Of a stretch of 23,936 bases of DNA, positions 7,250 to 14,761 are shown one piece after another. The translations under genes were made by a program, and so were the position numbers. Numbering within the stretch: position 1 is the stretch's first letter; each line of letters starts with the position of its first letter. The notes under the pieces are model-generated. The model was given only the letters and a program-made list of their open reading frames with translations, ran no database searches and was not told where the DNA came from. Source of the stretch: an uncultured Actinomycetes bacterium (GTDB lineage Bacteria > Actinomycetota > Acidimicrobiia > Acidimicrobiales > Acidimicrobilacustridaceae); assembly GCA_945957335.1 (NCBI GenBank), contig CAMFLJ010000011.1:1-23936 (forward strand), in the 5' to 3' direction.

Positions 7250-7471
7250 TGCGTGTCCTCCCATTTCGGCCCCGGGCGGTCACCGGGGCTCGTCGTCCAT
7301 GGGACTCCCTTTCCGCCGCGGTGAACAGGGACCGGAATGCCCCTTGGAGGTCCCCGACCGACTCACCCGAAGGGACCGGGCGCGAGGGGGCCGAAATACC
7401 CCTTGTGGTCGCAATCTCCCTGTGGGTGATCACCCGACCCCCGCGGACCACGGTGCGTAGCATCGGCGGCC
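7250..7471. other. Divergent intergenic region with direct repeats
   Basis: These 222 bases lie between the divergent membrane protein and bicupin genes. No coding signal was seen. The region holds an imperfect direct repeat (AATGCCCCTTGGAGGTC at 7336-7352 and AATACCCCTTGTGGTC at 7395-7410), a perfect palindrome (7424-7435) and a TAGCAT -10 box just before the bicupin. The repeats are candidate regulator sites for either gene. Confidence 0.5.
7424..7463 (+). promoter_or_regulatory. Bicupin promoter with 12-bp palindrome
   Basis: A perfect 12-bp palindrome GGGTGATCACCC (7424-7435) lies just upstream of where a -35 box would fall for the TAGCAT hexamer at 7458-7463. That hexamer is eight bases before the ATG at 7472, giving a predicted leader of about two bases. 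The palindrome is a plausible activator or repressor site. No -35 consensus is visible. Confidence 0.45.
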
Positions 7472-8437
7472 ATGGCGTTCTTCCCGGTCAGACGGGTCGT
7501 CACCGGGTTCGACCCCGACGGCCGCGAGGTGCTCACCCACGACGGCGCGCCGCCCAACACCGTCGACGTCGGCCCCGTCGGGGTGAGCGAGGTGCTGTGG
7601 TGCGCGTCGGGCACCGTGCACGTGGCCGACGACCCCGATCGCACCAGCCAGGGCTACCCGCTCGAGCCGCCGCTGGGTGGGGCGAGCGTGCGCATCATCC
7701 GCATGCCCGGCATCCCCCCGGGCACCGACCACGACGAGACCTGGCTGCGGGTCGAGACCGAGGACCCGGCCACCCCGGGGATGCACGCCACCGACACCCT
7801 CGACCTGATGGTGGTGCTGGAGGGCGCCGTGGTGATGGGCCTCGAGGACGGCAGCGAGCGCACGCTCAGCGCTGGCGAGTACGTCGTGCAGCGCGGCACC
7901 CTGCACCGCTGGCGACCGGCCGACCACCGCGGCTGGACCTACATGGTCGCCATGCTGCGGCCGGACCCCGACGCCGCCGAGCCCACCGGTGACGTCGTGC
8001 CGCCCACCGCCGGCGACGAACCGGTGCGGCGCGTGGTCACCGGGTCGCCCGTCGTCGACGGCGGCGCGGTGAGCGCGCTCGGAGGCGGCGCGTCGGCCCT
8101 CACCGACCTCTGGTTCACCGGCGGCCCGCTGCGAGCGGCCGACCAGGGCGGCGACGCCACCGGGCCGTGGGCCCTCGAACCGGCTCCGGGCGGGGCCTCC
8201 CTGCGCCAGGTGCAGCTGGCCCCGAACACGCCCGACGAGGTGGCCATGTGGCACGCCACCGCCACGATCGACGTCGACGTGATCCTGGCCGGCTCGGTCC
8301 GCCTCGACCTGCCCGACGGCGTGTCGACGGTGCTCGAGGCCGGTGACGTCGTCGTCCAGCGCGGCACCAACCACCGATGGGTCGCCCTGGCCGACGGGAT
8401 GACGATGGCCAGCATCATGATCGCGGCGGAGGTCTGA
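7472..8437 (+). CDS. Tandem-cupin (bicupin) protein
   Basis: A 321-aa protein made of two homologous cupin halves (about 7-163 and 186-318). Matching blocks include RRVVTG (7-12/186-191), GGASVR and GGASLR (69-74/240-245), HATDTLD and HATATID (105-111/261-267), and AGEYVVQRGTLHRW and AGDVVVQRGTNHRW (134-147/290-303). Likely metal-binding histidines are H105 and H145 in the first half and H261 and H301 in the second, so both halves may be competent. There is no signal peptide. Cupins include many dioxygenases and isomerases; the gene one base downstream encodes an extradiol-type dioxygenase, so a shared role in aromatic catabolism is possible. The substrate is unknown. Confidence 0.88.
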   Translation: MAFFPVRRVVTGFDPDGREVLTHDGAPPNTVDVGPVGVSEVLWCASGTVHVADDPDRTSQGYPLEPPLGGASVRIIRMPGIPPGTDHDETWLRVETEDPATPGMHATDTLDLMVVLEGAVVMGLEDGSERTLSAGEYVVQRGTLHRWRPADHRGWTYMVAMLRPDPDAAEPTGDVVPPTAGDEPVRRVVTGSPVVDGGAVSALGGGASALTDLWFTGGPLRAADQGGDATGPWALEPAPGGASLRQVQLAPNTPDEVAMWHATATIDVDVILAGSVRLDLPDGVSTVLEAGDVVVQRGTNHRWVALADGMTMASIMIAAEV

Positions 8438-8438
8438 C

Positions 8439-9227
8439 GTGGCCGACGCGTCCGAGGCCGCCGTCCCCGCCGCGTTCATCGGCCACGGCAACCCCATGAA
8501 CGCCCTGGAGCACAACCGCTTCACAGAGGCGTGGCGCAGCTTCGGCGCGAGCTCGCCCCGGCCCCGGGCGATCCTCGCCGTGTCGGCCCACTGGTACGTC
8601 AACGCCACCGTCGTCACCGCGATGGCCGACCCCCCGACGATCCACGACTTCTACGGCTTCCCCGAGGAGCTGTTCGCAGTGGAGTACCCCGCGCCCGGCG
8701 ACCCCTCGTTCGCCCAGGAGGTCGTCGACCTGGTGGCGCCCACGTGGGTGGGCCTCGACCGCGACAGCTGGGGCATCGACCACGGCACCTGGTCGGTGCT
8801 CGCCCACCTGTGGCCCGAGGCCGACGTGCCGGTGGTGCAGCTGTCGGTGCACGCGTCGCAGCCGCTCGAGTACCACCTGCAGCTCGGTGCGGCCCTCGAG
8901 CCGCTGCGGCGCTCGGGTGTGATGGTGGTGGCCAGCGGCAACGTGGTGCACAACCTCGGCCTCATCCAGTGGGGTGAGCCCGATGCCGGCGCCGACTGGG
9001 CCCAGCGCTTCGACGACGCGGCGCGAGACGTGCTCACCACCGACCCCTCCGCGCTGGGCCGCCTGGTCGAGCACCCCGACTTCGCGCCGTCGGTGCCGAC
9101 GCCCGACCACTTCCTCCCCCTCGCCTACCTGGCGGGGATGGCGGCGGCCTCGGGCGAGCCGGTGCGCACCCTGGTCGACGGCTGCGTCATGGGCTCGCTG
9201 TCGATGACCAGCTACGCCATCGGCTGA
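8439..9227 (+). CDS. ygiD: LigB-type extradiol dioxygenase (DODA/YgiD-like)
   Basis: A 262-aa enzyme of the class III extradiol dioxygenase family, close in motif pattern to bacterial 4,5-DOPA dioxygenase (YgiD), which cleaves catechol rings using a single metal. Signature stretches are FIGHGNPMNALEHN (13-26), AILAVSAHWY (44-53), TIHDFYGFPEELF, YPAPGDP and, near the end, TPDHFLPLAYLAG. Likely metal or catalytic histidines are H16, H51 and the His of TPDHF. The start is GTG 8439, with GGAGG (8428-8432) six bases upstream inside the end of the bicupin gene; only one base separates the two genes. The length matches the family. The natural substrate of these actinobacterial members is not known. 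Confidence 0.9.
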   Translation: MADASEAAVPAAFIGHGNPMNALEHNRFTEAWRSFGASSPRPRAILAVSAHWYVNATVVTAMADPPTIHDFYGFPEELFAVEYPAPGDPSFAQEVVDLVAPTWVGLDRDSWGIDHGTWSVLAHLWPEADVPVVQLSVHASQPLEYHLQLGAALEPLRRSGVMVVASGNVVHNLGLIQWGEPDAGADWAQRFDDAARDVLTTDPSALGRLVEHPDFAPSVPTPDHFLPLAYLAGMAAASGEPVRTLVDGCVMGSLSMTSYAIG

Positions 9228-9231
9228 GCAC

Positions 9232-10023
9232 CTAGCTCTTGGTGACGATCTTCGAGTAGTTCGCCATGTAGGCCTGCACCTCGGGGTGGGCCGAGCCCAT
9301 CTCCTGGTTGCGGTTCTCGAGCGCCAGCGCGGCCGGGAGGCTCGGGGCGTCGAGGTTGGCCCACATGACCTCCTTGGAGGCCCGCAGCCCGTAGGAGGTG
9401 TAGCCGGCCACCGTGTCGGCGATGGCCAGCGCCGCGGCCTCGAAGCCCTCGTCGGGCAGCACCTGCGAGACCAGCCCCATGCGCTCGGCCTCCTCGGCAC
9501 CGATCGTGCGGCCGGTGAGCATGAGGTCGAACGCCCGCGACGCGCCGAGCAGGCGGGGCAGGAACCAGCTGAGGCCGATGTCGGTGGCGGTCAGGCCGGT
9601 CTTGATGAACGCGGCGCAGAACGTGGCCGAGGTGGCGGCGACCCGCAGGTCGCAGGCCGAGGCCAGGGCGAGGCCGCCGCCATAGGCCGGCCCGTTGACC
9701 GCGGCCAGCACGATCTGCGGGGTCTGGTTGATGTGCTGGGTGAGGCTCGACATGAAGGCCTGGCCGCTGGTGCGGGCGGTGCGCCACGGGTGCTCGCCCA
9801 CCTCCGGCGGCATGCCGAAGTCGCGCAGGTCGAGCCCGGCGCAGAAGCCACGGCCGGCGCCGGTGAGCACGACCACCTTGGCGGTGTCGTCGGCGCCGAC
9901 GGTGTCGAGCGCGTCGTGCAGCTCGGCGGTCAGCCCGAAGGTGAGCGCGTTGAGCCGCTCGGGCCGGTTCAGGCGGATGACGCGGACGGCGTCGCTGGGC
10001 GTCTCGATCTCGATGTCGGCCAC
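9232..10023 (-). CDS. Crotonase-fold enoyl-CoA hydratase/isomerase family protein
   Basis: A 263-aa crotonase-superfamily enzyme, acting on acyl-CoA thioesters. Both oxyanion-hole segments are present: GRGFCAGLDL (57-66) and NGPAYGGGLALA (110-121). The two catalytic glutamates of classical enoyl-CoA hydratase are not conserved: the first position falls in KTGLTATDIG (about G143) and the second in AFDLMLTG (D166). D148 may serve instead. A standard hydratase activity is therefore doubtful, and an isomerase or other crotonase reaction is possible. The start is GTG 10023, with GAGGAG upstream. It follows the alkyl sulfatase gene after 35 bases and converges on the extradiol dioxygenase gene with four bases between stops. 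Confidence 0.9.
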   Translation of the reverse strand: MADIEIETPSDAVRVIRLNRPERLNALTFGLTAELHDALDTVGADDTAKVVVLTGAGRGFCAGLDLRDFGMPPEVGEHPWRTARTSGQAFMSSLTQHINQTPQIVLAAVNGPAYGGGLALASACDLRVAATSATFCAAFIKTGLTATDIGLSWFLPRLLGASRAFDLMLTGRTIGAEEAERMGLVSQVLPDEGFEAAALAIADTVAGYTSYGLRASKEVMWANLDAPSLPAALALENRNQEMGSAHPEVQAYMANYSKIVTKS

Positions 10024-10058
10024 GGGGGCTCCTCGGCGTTCGGTTCGGGCGGTTCGGG

Positions 10059-11933
10059 TCAGGGGGTGACGATGGCGAAGTTCGGGTCGGGGCTGTCGAG
10101 CAGGGAGCGCAGGGTGGCGAAGGCGCCGACGTCGCCCTCGACGGTGGCCCGGCCGGCCTCGATCAGGTCGGGCAGGTTGACCAGGCCGACGAGCAGCTGC
10201 AGCAGGTCGAGCCGGGCGACGGCCAGCGTGGCGACCGCGGCGTCGTCGTGGCGACCGGCGAGGTGGGACAGCACCCCGTTGCTCAGGCGCGCCAGGTAGA
10301 GGGTGCCGTCGTCGGTGTTGGTGAGGTTGAGCACCATGTCGTGACCCTCGGCGCGGGGACCGTCGAGGCGGACGGCCATGGCGTCGAGGATCTGCGGGAT
10401 CGTGAGCTGGGTGACCATGTCGAGCGAGTTGGCGCCCACCGCGGTGCGCACCTCGTCGCCCCGGAGCTCCTGGGCGCCCATGAGGTAGAAGTTGCGCCAG
10501 GTGGCGTTCTCGGCGCCGTACCCCAGCTGCTCGTAGGTGAGCGCCAGCAGGTCACGGGCCTCGGTGTTGGTGGGCTCGGCGAACACCACGTGGTTCACGA
10601 CCTCGGCCACCCAGCGGTAGTCGCCCTCGTCGTAGGAGGCGCGGGCCTTGGCCAGCACTGCGTCGGCGCCGCCCATGAACTCGACGTAGCGCTGCGCGGC
10701 CGGCTCGGGCGGGTGGCGCCAGAGGTTGGCGGGGTTGCCGTCGAACCAGCCCATGTAGCGCTGGTAGACGGCCTTCACGTTGTGGCTGACCGAGCCGTAG
10801 TAGCCCCGGCAGCCCCAGTCCTGGTCGAGGCCGTGGGGCAGGTGGATCTCCTCGGCGATCTCGGGCCCGGTGAGGCCCTTGTTGAGCAGCCGCAGGGTCT
10901 GGTCGTGGATGTAGCCGTAGAGGTCGCGCTGGTTGGAGAGGAACTCGGTGACGCGGTCGGCGCCCCAGCTGGGCCAGTGGTGCGACGCGAACATCACGTC
11001 GGTGCCGGCGCCGAAGAGCTCGAGCGACTCGTCGAGGAACCGCGACCATGCCCGGGCGTCGCGCACCTGGGCGCCGCGCAGGGTCACCACGTTGTGCAGG
11101 TTGTGGCTGGCGTTCTCGGCCATGCACAGCAGGCGCAGGTCGGGGAAGTGGAAGTTCATCTCCGCCGGCGCCTCGGTGCCCGGCGTCATCTGGAACACGA
11201 TGCGCACGCCGTCGAGCACCAGCTCCTCGCCCGTGCGGGAGATGTCGATCGTGGGGGGCACGAGGGCGACGGTGCCCACCGAGGTGGTCGGGCCGAGGCC
11301 GGCGGTGACCTGGCCCTCGGGACCCTTGGGCAGCAGGGCGCCGTACATGTAGGTGGCCCGACGGGTCATGGCCGTGCCCGCGTAGATGTTCTCGCTGAGC
11401 GCGTGCTCGACGAAGTGCTCGGGGGCCACGATCGGCACGTCGCCGGGCTGGCCGTCGGGCAGCACGCCGCGGGCGCCGCCGAAGTGGTCGATGTGGCTGT
11501 GGGTGTAGATCAGCCCGGTGACGGGCCGGTCGCCGCGCACCCGGCGGTAGAGGGCGAGCGCGGCGGCTGCGGTCTCGGCCGAGATCAGCGGGTCGATCAC
11601 GATGACGCCGGTGTCGCCCTCGATGATCGTCATGTTGGAGAGGTCGAGGCCGCGCACCTGGTAGACGCCGGGCACCACCTCGAACAGGCCGTGCATCAGG
11701 TTCAGCCCGGCCTGGCGCCACAGGCTGGGGTGCACGGTGTCGGGCGCGTCGCCGGAGAGGTCGCCCCAGGCGCCGAGGTCCCAGACCACGCGGCCGTCGG
11801 TGGCGGTGATGAGCGGTTCGTCGAGCGAGGTGACGAAGCCCCGGCGGGCCTCGTCGAAGTCACGGGTGTCGTGGAACGGCAGGGTCATGGCCACCGCGCG
11901 GTTGGCTGCTGCGGTGCGCTCGCTGATCGACAT
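10059..11933 (-). CDS. Metallo-beta-lactamase-fold alkyl sulfatase (SdsA1-like)
   Basis: A 624-aa type III (zinc) alkyl sulfatase, which hydrolyses alkyl sulfate esters such as dodecyl sulfate to alcohol and sulfate. The metallo-beta-lactamase motif HSHIDH is at 145-150. Further likely ligands E254, E273 and H318 have spacing that fits the family's binuclear zinc site. The middle part (about 400-500) corresponds to the dimerisation domain, and the C-terminal part (about 510-624, SLDMVTQLTIPQILDAMAVRL) to the SCP2-like lipid-binding domain. The start is ATG 11933, with AAGGGGAG just upstream. Unlike secreted SdsA1, no signal peptide is visible, so it is probably cytosolic. The alcohol product could feed the neighbouring dehydrogenase and beta-oxidation-type enzymes (inference). 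Confidence 0.93.
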   Translation of the reverse strand: MSISERTAAANRAVAMTLPFHDTRDFDEARRGFVTSLDEPLITATDGRVVWDLGAWGDLSGDAPDTVHPSLWRQAGLNLMHGLFEVVPGVYQVRGLDLSNMTIIEGDTGVIVIDPLISAETAAAALALYRRVRGDRPVTGLIYTHSHIDHFGGARGVLPDGQPGDVPIVAPEHFVEHALSENIYAGTAMTRRATYMYGALLPKGPEGQVTAGLGPTTSVGTVALVPPTIDISRTGEELVLDGVRIVFQMTPGTEAPAEMNFHFPDLRLLCMAENASHNLHNVVTLRGAQVRDARAWSRFLDESLELFGAGTDVMFASHHWPSWGADRVTEFLSNQRDLYGYIHDQTLRLLNKGLTGPEIAEEIHLPHGLDQDWGCRGYYGSVSHNVKAVYQRYMGWFDGNPANLWRHPPEPAAQRYVEFMGGADAVLAKARASYDEGDYRWVAEVVNHVVFAEPTNTEARDLLALTYEQLGYGAENATWRNFYLMGAQELRGDEVRTAVGANSLDMVTQLTIPQILDAMAVRLDGPRAEGHDMVLNLTNTDDGTLYLARLSNGVLSHLAGRHDDAAVATLAVARLDLLQLLVGLVNLPDLIEAGRATVEGDVGAFATLRSLLDSPDPNFAIVTP

Positions 11934-11958
11934 GTGCTCCCCTTGGTCGAGTGGGTCG

Positions 11959-11964
11959 ACTCTA
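11959..11964 (-). promoter_or_regulatory. Possible -10 box of alkyl sulfatase gene
   Basis: TAGAGT on the minus strand, about 25 bases before the ATG at 11933, leaves room for a short leader that contains the AAGGGGAG ribosome site. A small inverted repeat (GTCGA-N5-TCGAC, 11946-11960) lies at the predicted start site. The -35 match is poor. Confidence 0.35.
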
Positions 11965-11970
11965 GTGAGC

Positions 11971-11990
11971 CGCCCTGTGGCCTCAGGGCG
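11971..11990 (-). terminator. GC-rich hairpin at mannosyltransferase end
   Basis: A perfect 7-bp stem (CGCCCTG/CAGGGCG) with a 6-base loop overlaps the stop codon of the mannosyltransferase gene. No U-tract follows, so it is at best a non-canonical terminator, of the kind often proposed in actinobacteria, or an mRNA 3'-end stabiliser. Confidence 0.4.
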
Positions 11991-13095
11991 TGATGTGCAG
12001 CTGGATCGCCGAGGAGAAGACGGCCGCCATGACCACGGCGCTGATGGCGACGACCACCGGGTACGCCCGCTTCGGGATCGCCAGCGCGAAGGCCACGAAG
12101 ATCGGGAAGGCCAGCAGCAGGTAGCGCCCCGCCGAGGCCTGGTTGTGGTTGAGCGCGGCCACGGCCCACACGGCGGCGGCGTAGGCGATCCAGGTGCGGT
12201 CGAGCCGTCGGCGCCAGGCGATGACCACGCCGAGCGCACCGAGGACGAGGCACGCGGAGTTGAGCACCCGGCCGGTGCCGTCCCACTGGAACGTGACCAT
12301 CTCGACCACGGCCCGGGCGCTCTCGGCGCCACCGTCGATGCGGGCGCCCAGCCCGACGCGCTGCAGGGTGAAGTAGCCGCCCAGCTCGCCCACCTGGTGA
12401 CCCACCCACGCCACCCAGGCCACGAAGCCGACGGGCGCGAGCAGCGGGGCGCCGAGCGACCGCCACGCCCGGTCGTGGCGGATGGCGGTGACCGCCGCGA
12501 GGGCGCACGGCACGACCAGCAGGAACCCGTTGGGGCGGATGAGCCCCGCGACGAGTGCGGCCAGGCCGGCCCACAGCCACTGCCGTCGCTCGAGGGCAAG
12601 GAAGCAGAGCGCCACGGCGAGGAGGGCCGGGCCCTCCGTGTAGAAGATCGAGAAGACGAAGGCGAACGGCGCCACGAGGAGGAGCAGCACCGCCTTCGAG
12701 GCGATCCGGTCACCGAAGCGGCGCTGGACCAGCCGCCACAGCGCCACCGTGCCGGCGAGCCCACCGGCCAACGACACCGCGATGCCCGACGCCTCCACCG
12801 ACAGCCCGGTGACGGTGTGCACGCCCCGGGCCAGGAACGGCACGACGGGGAAGAAGGCGTAGGTGTGCTGGGGGTGCAGCACGCTGCCGCCGACGGGCAG
12901 CTCGACGTAGCCGGACGTCGCGATGCGGTCGTACCAGACGGCATCCCACATGGTGAGGCGACCGAGGAACGAGCCACCGCCCTCGCGGCGGATGGCGATC
13001 GCGGCCACCACGTAGGTGGCGAGGCGGGTGGCGGCGAAGAGGCCGACGGCCGGCCAGCCCCACCACCGCCGGACGGCGGCCCACCGATCGCTCAC
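11983..13095 (-). CDS. PIG-V-like mannosyltransferase family membrane protein
   Basis: A 370-aa polytopic membrane protein with about eight to ten hydrophobic segments. It resembles GT-C glycosyltransferases of the PIG-V/GPI mannosyltransferase type, which transfer mannose from polyprenyl-phosphate carriers outside the membrane. The key sign is WDAVWYDRIATSGY (50-63) after the first helix, supplying the catalytic-type acidic residue D51, followed by HTYAFFPVVPFLAR and the conserved FSIFYTEGPALL and LIRPNGF segments. GTG 13095 was chosen: a TACGAT -10 box lies exactly six bases upstream, giving a leaderless transcript, and there is no ribosome site. The acceptor (glycolipid or protein) is not known. 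Confidence 0.85.
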   Translation of the reverse strand: MSDRWAAVRRWWGWPAVGLFAATRLATYVVAAIAIRREGGGSFLGRLTMWDAVWYDRIATSGYVELPVGGSVLHPQHTYAFFPVVPFLARGVHTVTGLSVEASGIAVSLAGGLAGTVALWRLVQRRFGDRIASKAVLLLLVAPFAFVFSIFYTEGPALLAVALCFLALERRQWLWAGLAALVAGLIRPNGFLLVVPCALAAVTAIRHDRAWRSLGAPLLAPVGFVAWVAWVGHQVGELGGYFTLQRVGLGARIDGGAESARAVVEMVTFQWDGTGRVLNSACLVLGALGVVIAWRRRLDRTWIAYAAAVWAVAALNHNQASAGRYLLLAFPIFVAFALAIPKRAYPVVVAISAVVMAAVFSSAIQLHITP

Positions 13096-13101
13096 CGGCG
13101 C

Positions 13102-13107
13102 ATCGTA
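13102..13107 (-). promoter_or_regulatory. Leaderless -10 box of mannosyltransferase gene
   Basis: TACGAT on the minus strand, followed by six bases and then GTG 13095. The predicted transcription start coincides with the first base of the start codon. No -35 box is recognisable. Confidence 0.5.
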
Positions 13108-13133
13108 GGGTCGGGCGTCTGGCGGCCCGGCGA

Positions 13134-13763
13134 TCAGGCGGACGGGTCCATGGGGTCCATCCGCCGGCTCAGGGGGGCGATCCGGTCGGGGTGGCGGAGG
13201 CCGGCGACGAGCTGGTCGCCCATGGTCGTGCGCCGCCCGTCGCTGTGGAGGCGGCCCGGCCAGCCGTTGAGCTGGTGGAAGGCCGACGCCGCGTAGATGA
13301 TCGCCGTGGCGGCGTGCAGCCGGCGGTGCTCCGGGGCCACGTAGACCTGGTCGACGACGGCCTCGTCGGGCCACCAGCGGAGGGCGCCGACCTGCTCGTC
13401 GCTGCGCACCGGCAGGTGGAAGAACACAGGGTCGGTCACGACGGTGCCGGGCGGCAGGTGGTCGGTGGCGAAGGCCACGATGGTCATGGCCCACGGGTCG
13501 ACGTCGCGCTCGGGCATCTGCACGAACCAGAGCGGCGGGGTGCCGGGCACCGCCTCGGGCTCCACCCGCACGTAGGGGCGGCCTTCCTCGTCGACCCCGG
13601 CGCGCCACAGCACGAACGAGCTCTCACTGCCGGTGGGGTCGTCGACGACCTCACCGTCGCCGTGGCGGTCGTCGACGATGCACCGGACGCGCCAGCGCCC
13701 GCCCGGGAGTGCTTCCTCGCGGTGGTACCAGGCCGGTGTGCCCGCGGGCGGGACGTCGGCCAC
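13134..13763 (-). CDS. GNAT-like hypothetical protein
   Basis: A 209-aa soluble protein. The second half contains QVYVAPEHRRLHAATAIIYAA followed by HQLNGWPGRLHSDGRRTTMG, which resembles the acetyl-CoA binding stretch and the end of a GNAT acetyltransferase, though the canonical R/Q-x-x-G-x-G/A loop is degenerate (HRRLHAAT). The first half (about 1-100, with RWRVRCIVDDRHGDGE) has no family I recognise. The start is GTG 13763, eight bases after the stop of the secreted-protein gene, so the two are probably co-transcribed. There is no strong ribosome site. The GNAT assignment is tentative. Confidence 0.72.
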   Translation of the reverse strand: MADVPPAGTPAWYHREEALPGGRWRVRCIVDDRHGDGEVVDDPTGSESSFVLWRAGVDEEGRPYVRVEPEAVPGTPPLWFVQMPERDVDPWAMTIVAFATDHLPPGTVVTDPVFFHLPVRSDEQVGALRWWPDEAVVDQVYVAPEHRRLHAATAIIYAASAFHQLNGWPGRLHSDGRRTTMGDQLVAGLRHPDRIAPLSRRMDPMDPSA

Positions 13764-13771
13764 TGCGCCGG

Positions 13772-14710
13772 TCAGCCGGTGAAGCTGGGCGCCACGACGG
13801 AGTCGCCGGAGACGGCGCCCGAGGTGGTGGTCGGCGTCGGCGCGGTGAGGGTGACCACGACGAGGCTGCGCTCGACCATCAGGTCGAACAGCTCGGAGCG
13901 GTAGAACACCCACAGGGCGATGTCGACGCCGCTGCAGGTCGCGGAGAACTCCGTGCCGTAGATGTTCCCGAGGGCGGTCGCCAGCGCCGGCAGGCCCGGG
14001 TCGGTGTCGTCGCAGGTCTCGTCGACCAGCATCTGCTCGGCCTGGGTCGCGGCGTCGGCCCCGCCGGCCGCCGCGAGCGCCGCGAGGGTCTGGGGCATGG
14101 CGTTCGAGGTGGGGGTGAGGGCGATCGAGCCGAAGGGGTCCCAGCCGTTCTCGGTGGCCGGCGGGCCCGCCGGCGTCCAGGTGACGGTCACGCCCTCGAT
14201 GCTGGTCTCGAAGCGGATGCTCGTGGAGGTCGCGGTGTAGGGGCCGTCGGGGGTGGTGAACACGGCGCCGTAGGTGCTGGGGATGAGGTAGTACCCCGTG
14301 CCCGGGTAGGTGAAGGCCTCGGCGCTGAACCCGATCCAGCTGGCCCAGCTGGCCTCGTCGGTCCAGGCCAGCTCGGGGATGCACTGCACCTCGCCACCCG
14401 AGCCCTGCACGGTGAGGATCGGGACGAGGTTGGTGCCGAGCACCGGGTCGGGCGCCACCGGGCCGACGGTCTTCACCTCGTAGCTCACGAGGTCGCTGGA
14501 GCCCTTGGTCAGGCCGAAGTACGCGGTGCAGCTCTCGTAGGTGCCGGGTGCCGGGATCACCTGCGGGGTGGCGGCACCGGTGGCGTTGTCGCCGGTGGAG
14601 CCCGATGCCCCCGCGACGTCGGCGGCGAGGGGGGCGGCGACGGTGGCCAGGCCGGCGGCGGCGGCCACGCCGCCCACCACGACCCGCTTCGAGGTGGTCT
14701 GCATCGACAT
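13772..14710 (-). CDS. Secreted hypothetical protein
   Basis: A 312-aa protein with a clear Sec signal peptide: basic MSMQTTSKR, a hydrophobic core VVVGGVAAAAGLATVAAPLAA, and probable cleavage near residue 35 (VAGA/SG). The mature part is acidic and Thr/Ser/Gly-rich, with aromatic stretches (AWTDEASWASWIGFSAEAF) and four cysteines that could form two disulfides. There is no lipobox, no C-terminal anchor and no enzyme motif that I recognise. The ATG at 14710 follows a TAACCT -10 box by seven bases, so the transcript would have about a one-base leader; ATG 14704 is the alternative. The gene leads into the GNAT-like gene eight bases downstream. Confidence 0.8.
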   Translation of the reverse strand: MSMQTTSKRVVVGGVAAAAGLATVAAPLAADVAGASGSTGDNATGAATPQVIPAPGTYESCTAYFGLTKGSSDLVSYEVKTVGPVAPDPVLGTNLVPILTVQGSGGEVQCIPELAWTDEASWASWIGFSAEAFTYPGTGYYLIPSTYGAVFTTPDGPYTATSTSIRFETSIEGVTVTWTPAGPPATENGWDPFGSIALTPTSNAMPQTLAALAAAGGADAATQAEQMLVDETCDDTDPGLPALATALGNIYGTEFSATCSGVDIALWVFYRSELFDLMVERSLVVVTLTAPTPTTTSGAVSGDSVVAPSFTG

Positions 14711-14717
14711 GCCGGGA

Positions 14718-14723
14718 AGGTTA
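14718..14723 (-). promoter_or_regulatory. Near-leaderless -10 box of secreted-protein gene
   Basis: TAACCT on the minus strand, seven bases before ATG 14710. The predicted transcription start is one base before the codon. No ribosome site is present in between. Confidence 0.45.
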
Positions 14724-14761
14724 GTCGCAGCAACAAGTGCAGCTTGCAGGATGTCGTCTCG

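Noticed and set aside
7395..7410. GGGGTATT on the minus strand as a SigB/SigF-type -10 for the two-helix membrane protein gene
   Set aside because: No GTTT-type -35 element is present at the needed distance, and the site is more than 140 bases from the start codon.
10059..12977. A single 972-residue frame running from the mannosyltransferase region into the alkyl sulfatase
   Set aside because: Residues before MSISERT are out of frame with the real mannosyltransferase and have Ser/Arg/Pro shadow composition; ATG 11933 has a proper ribosome site.
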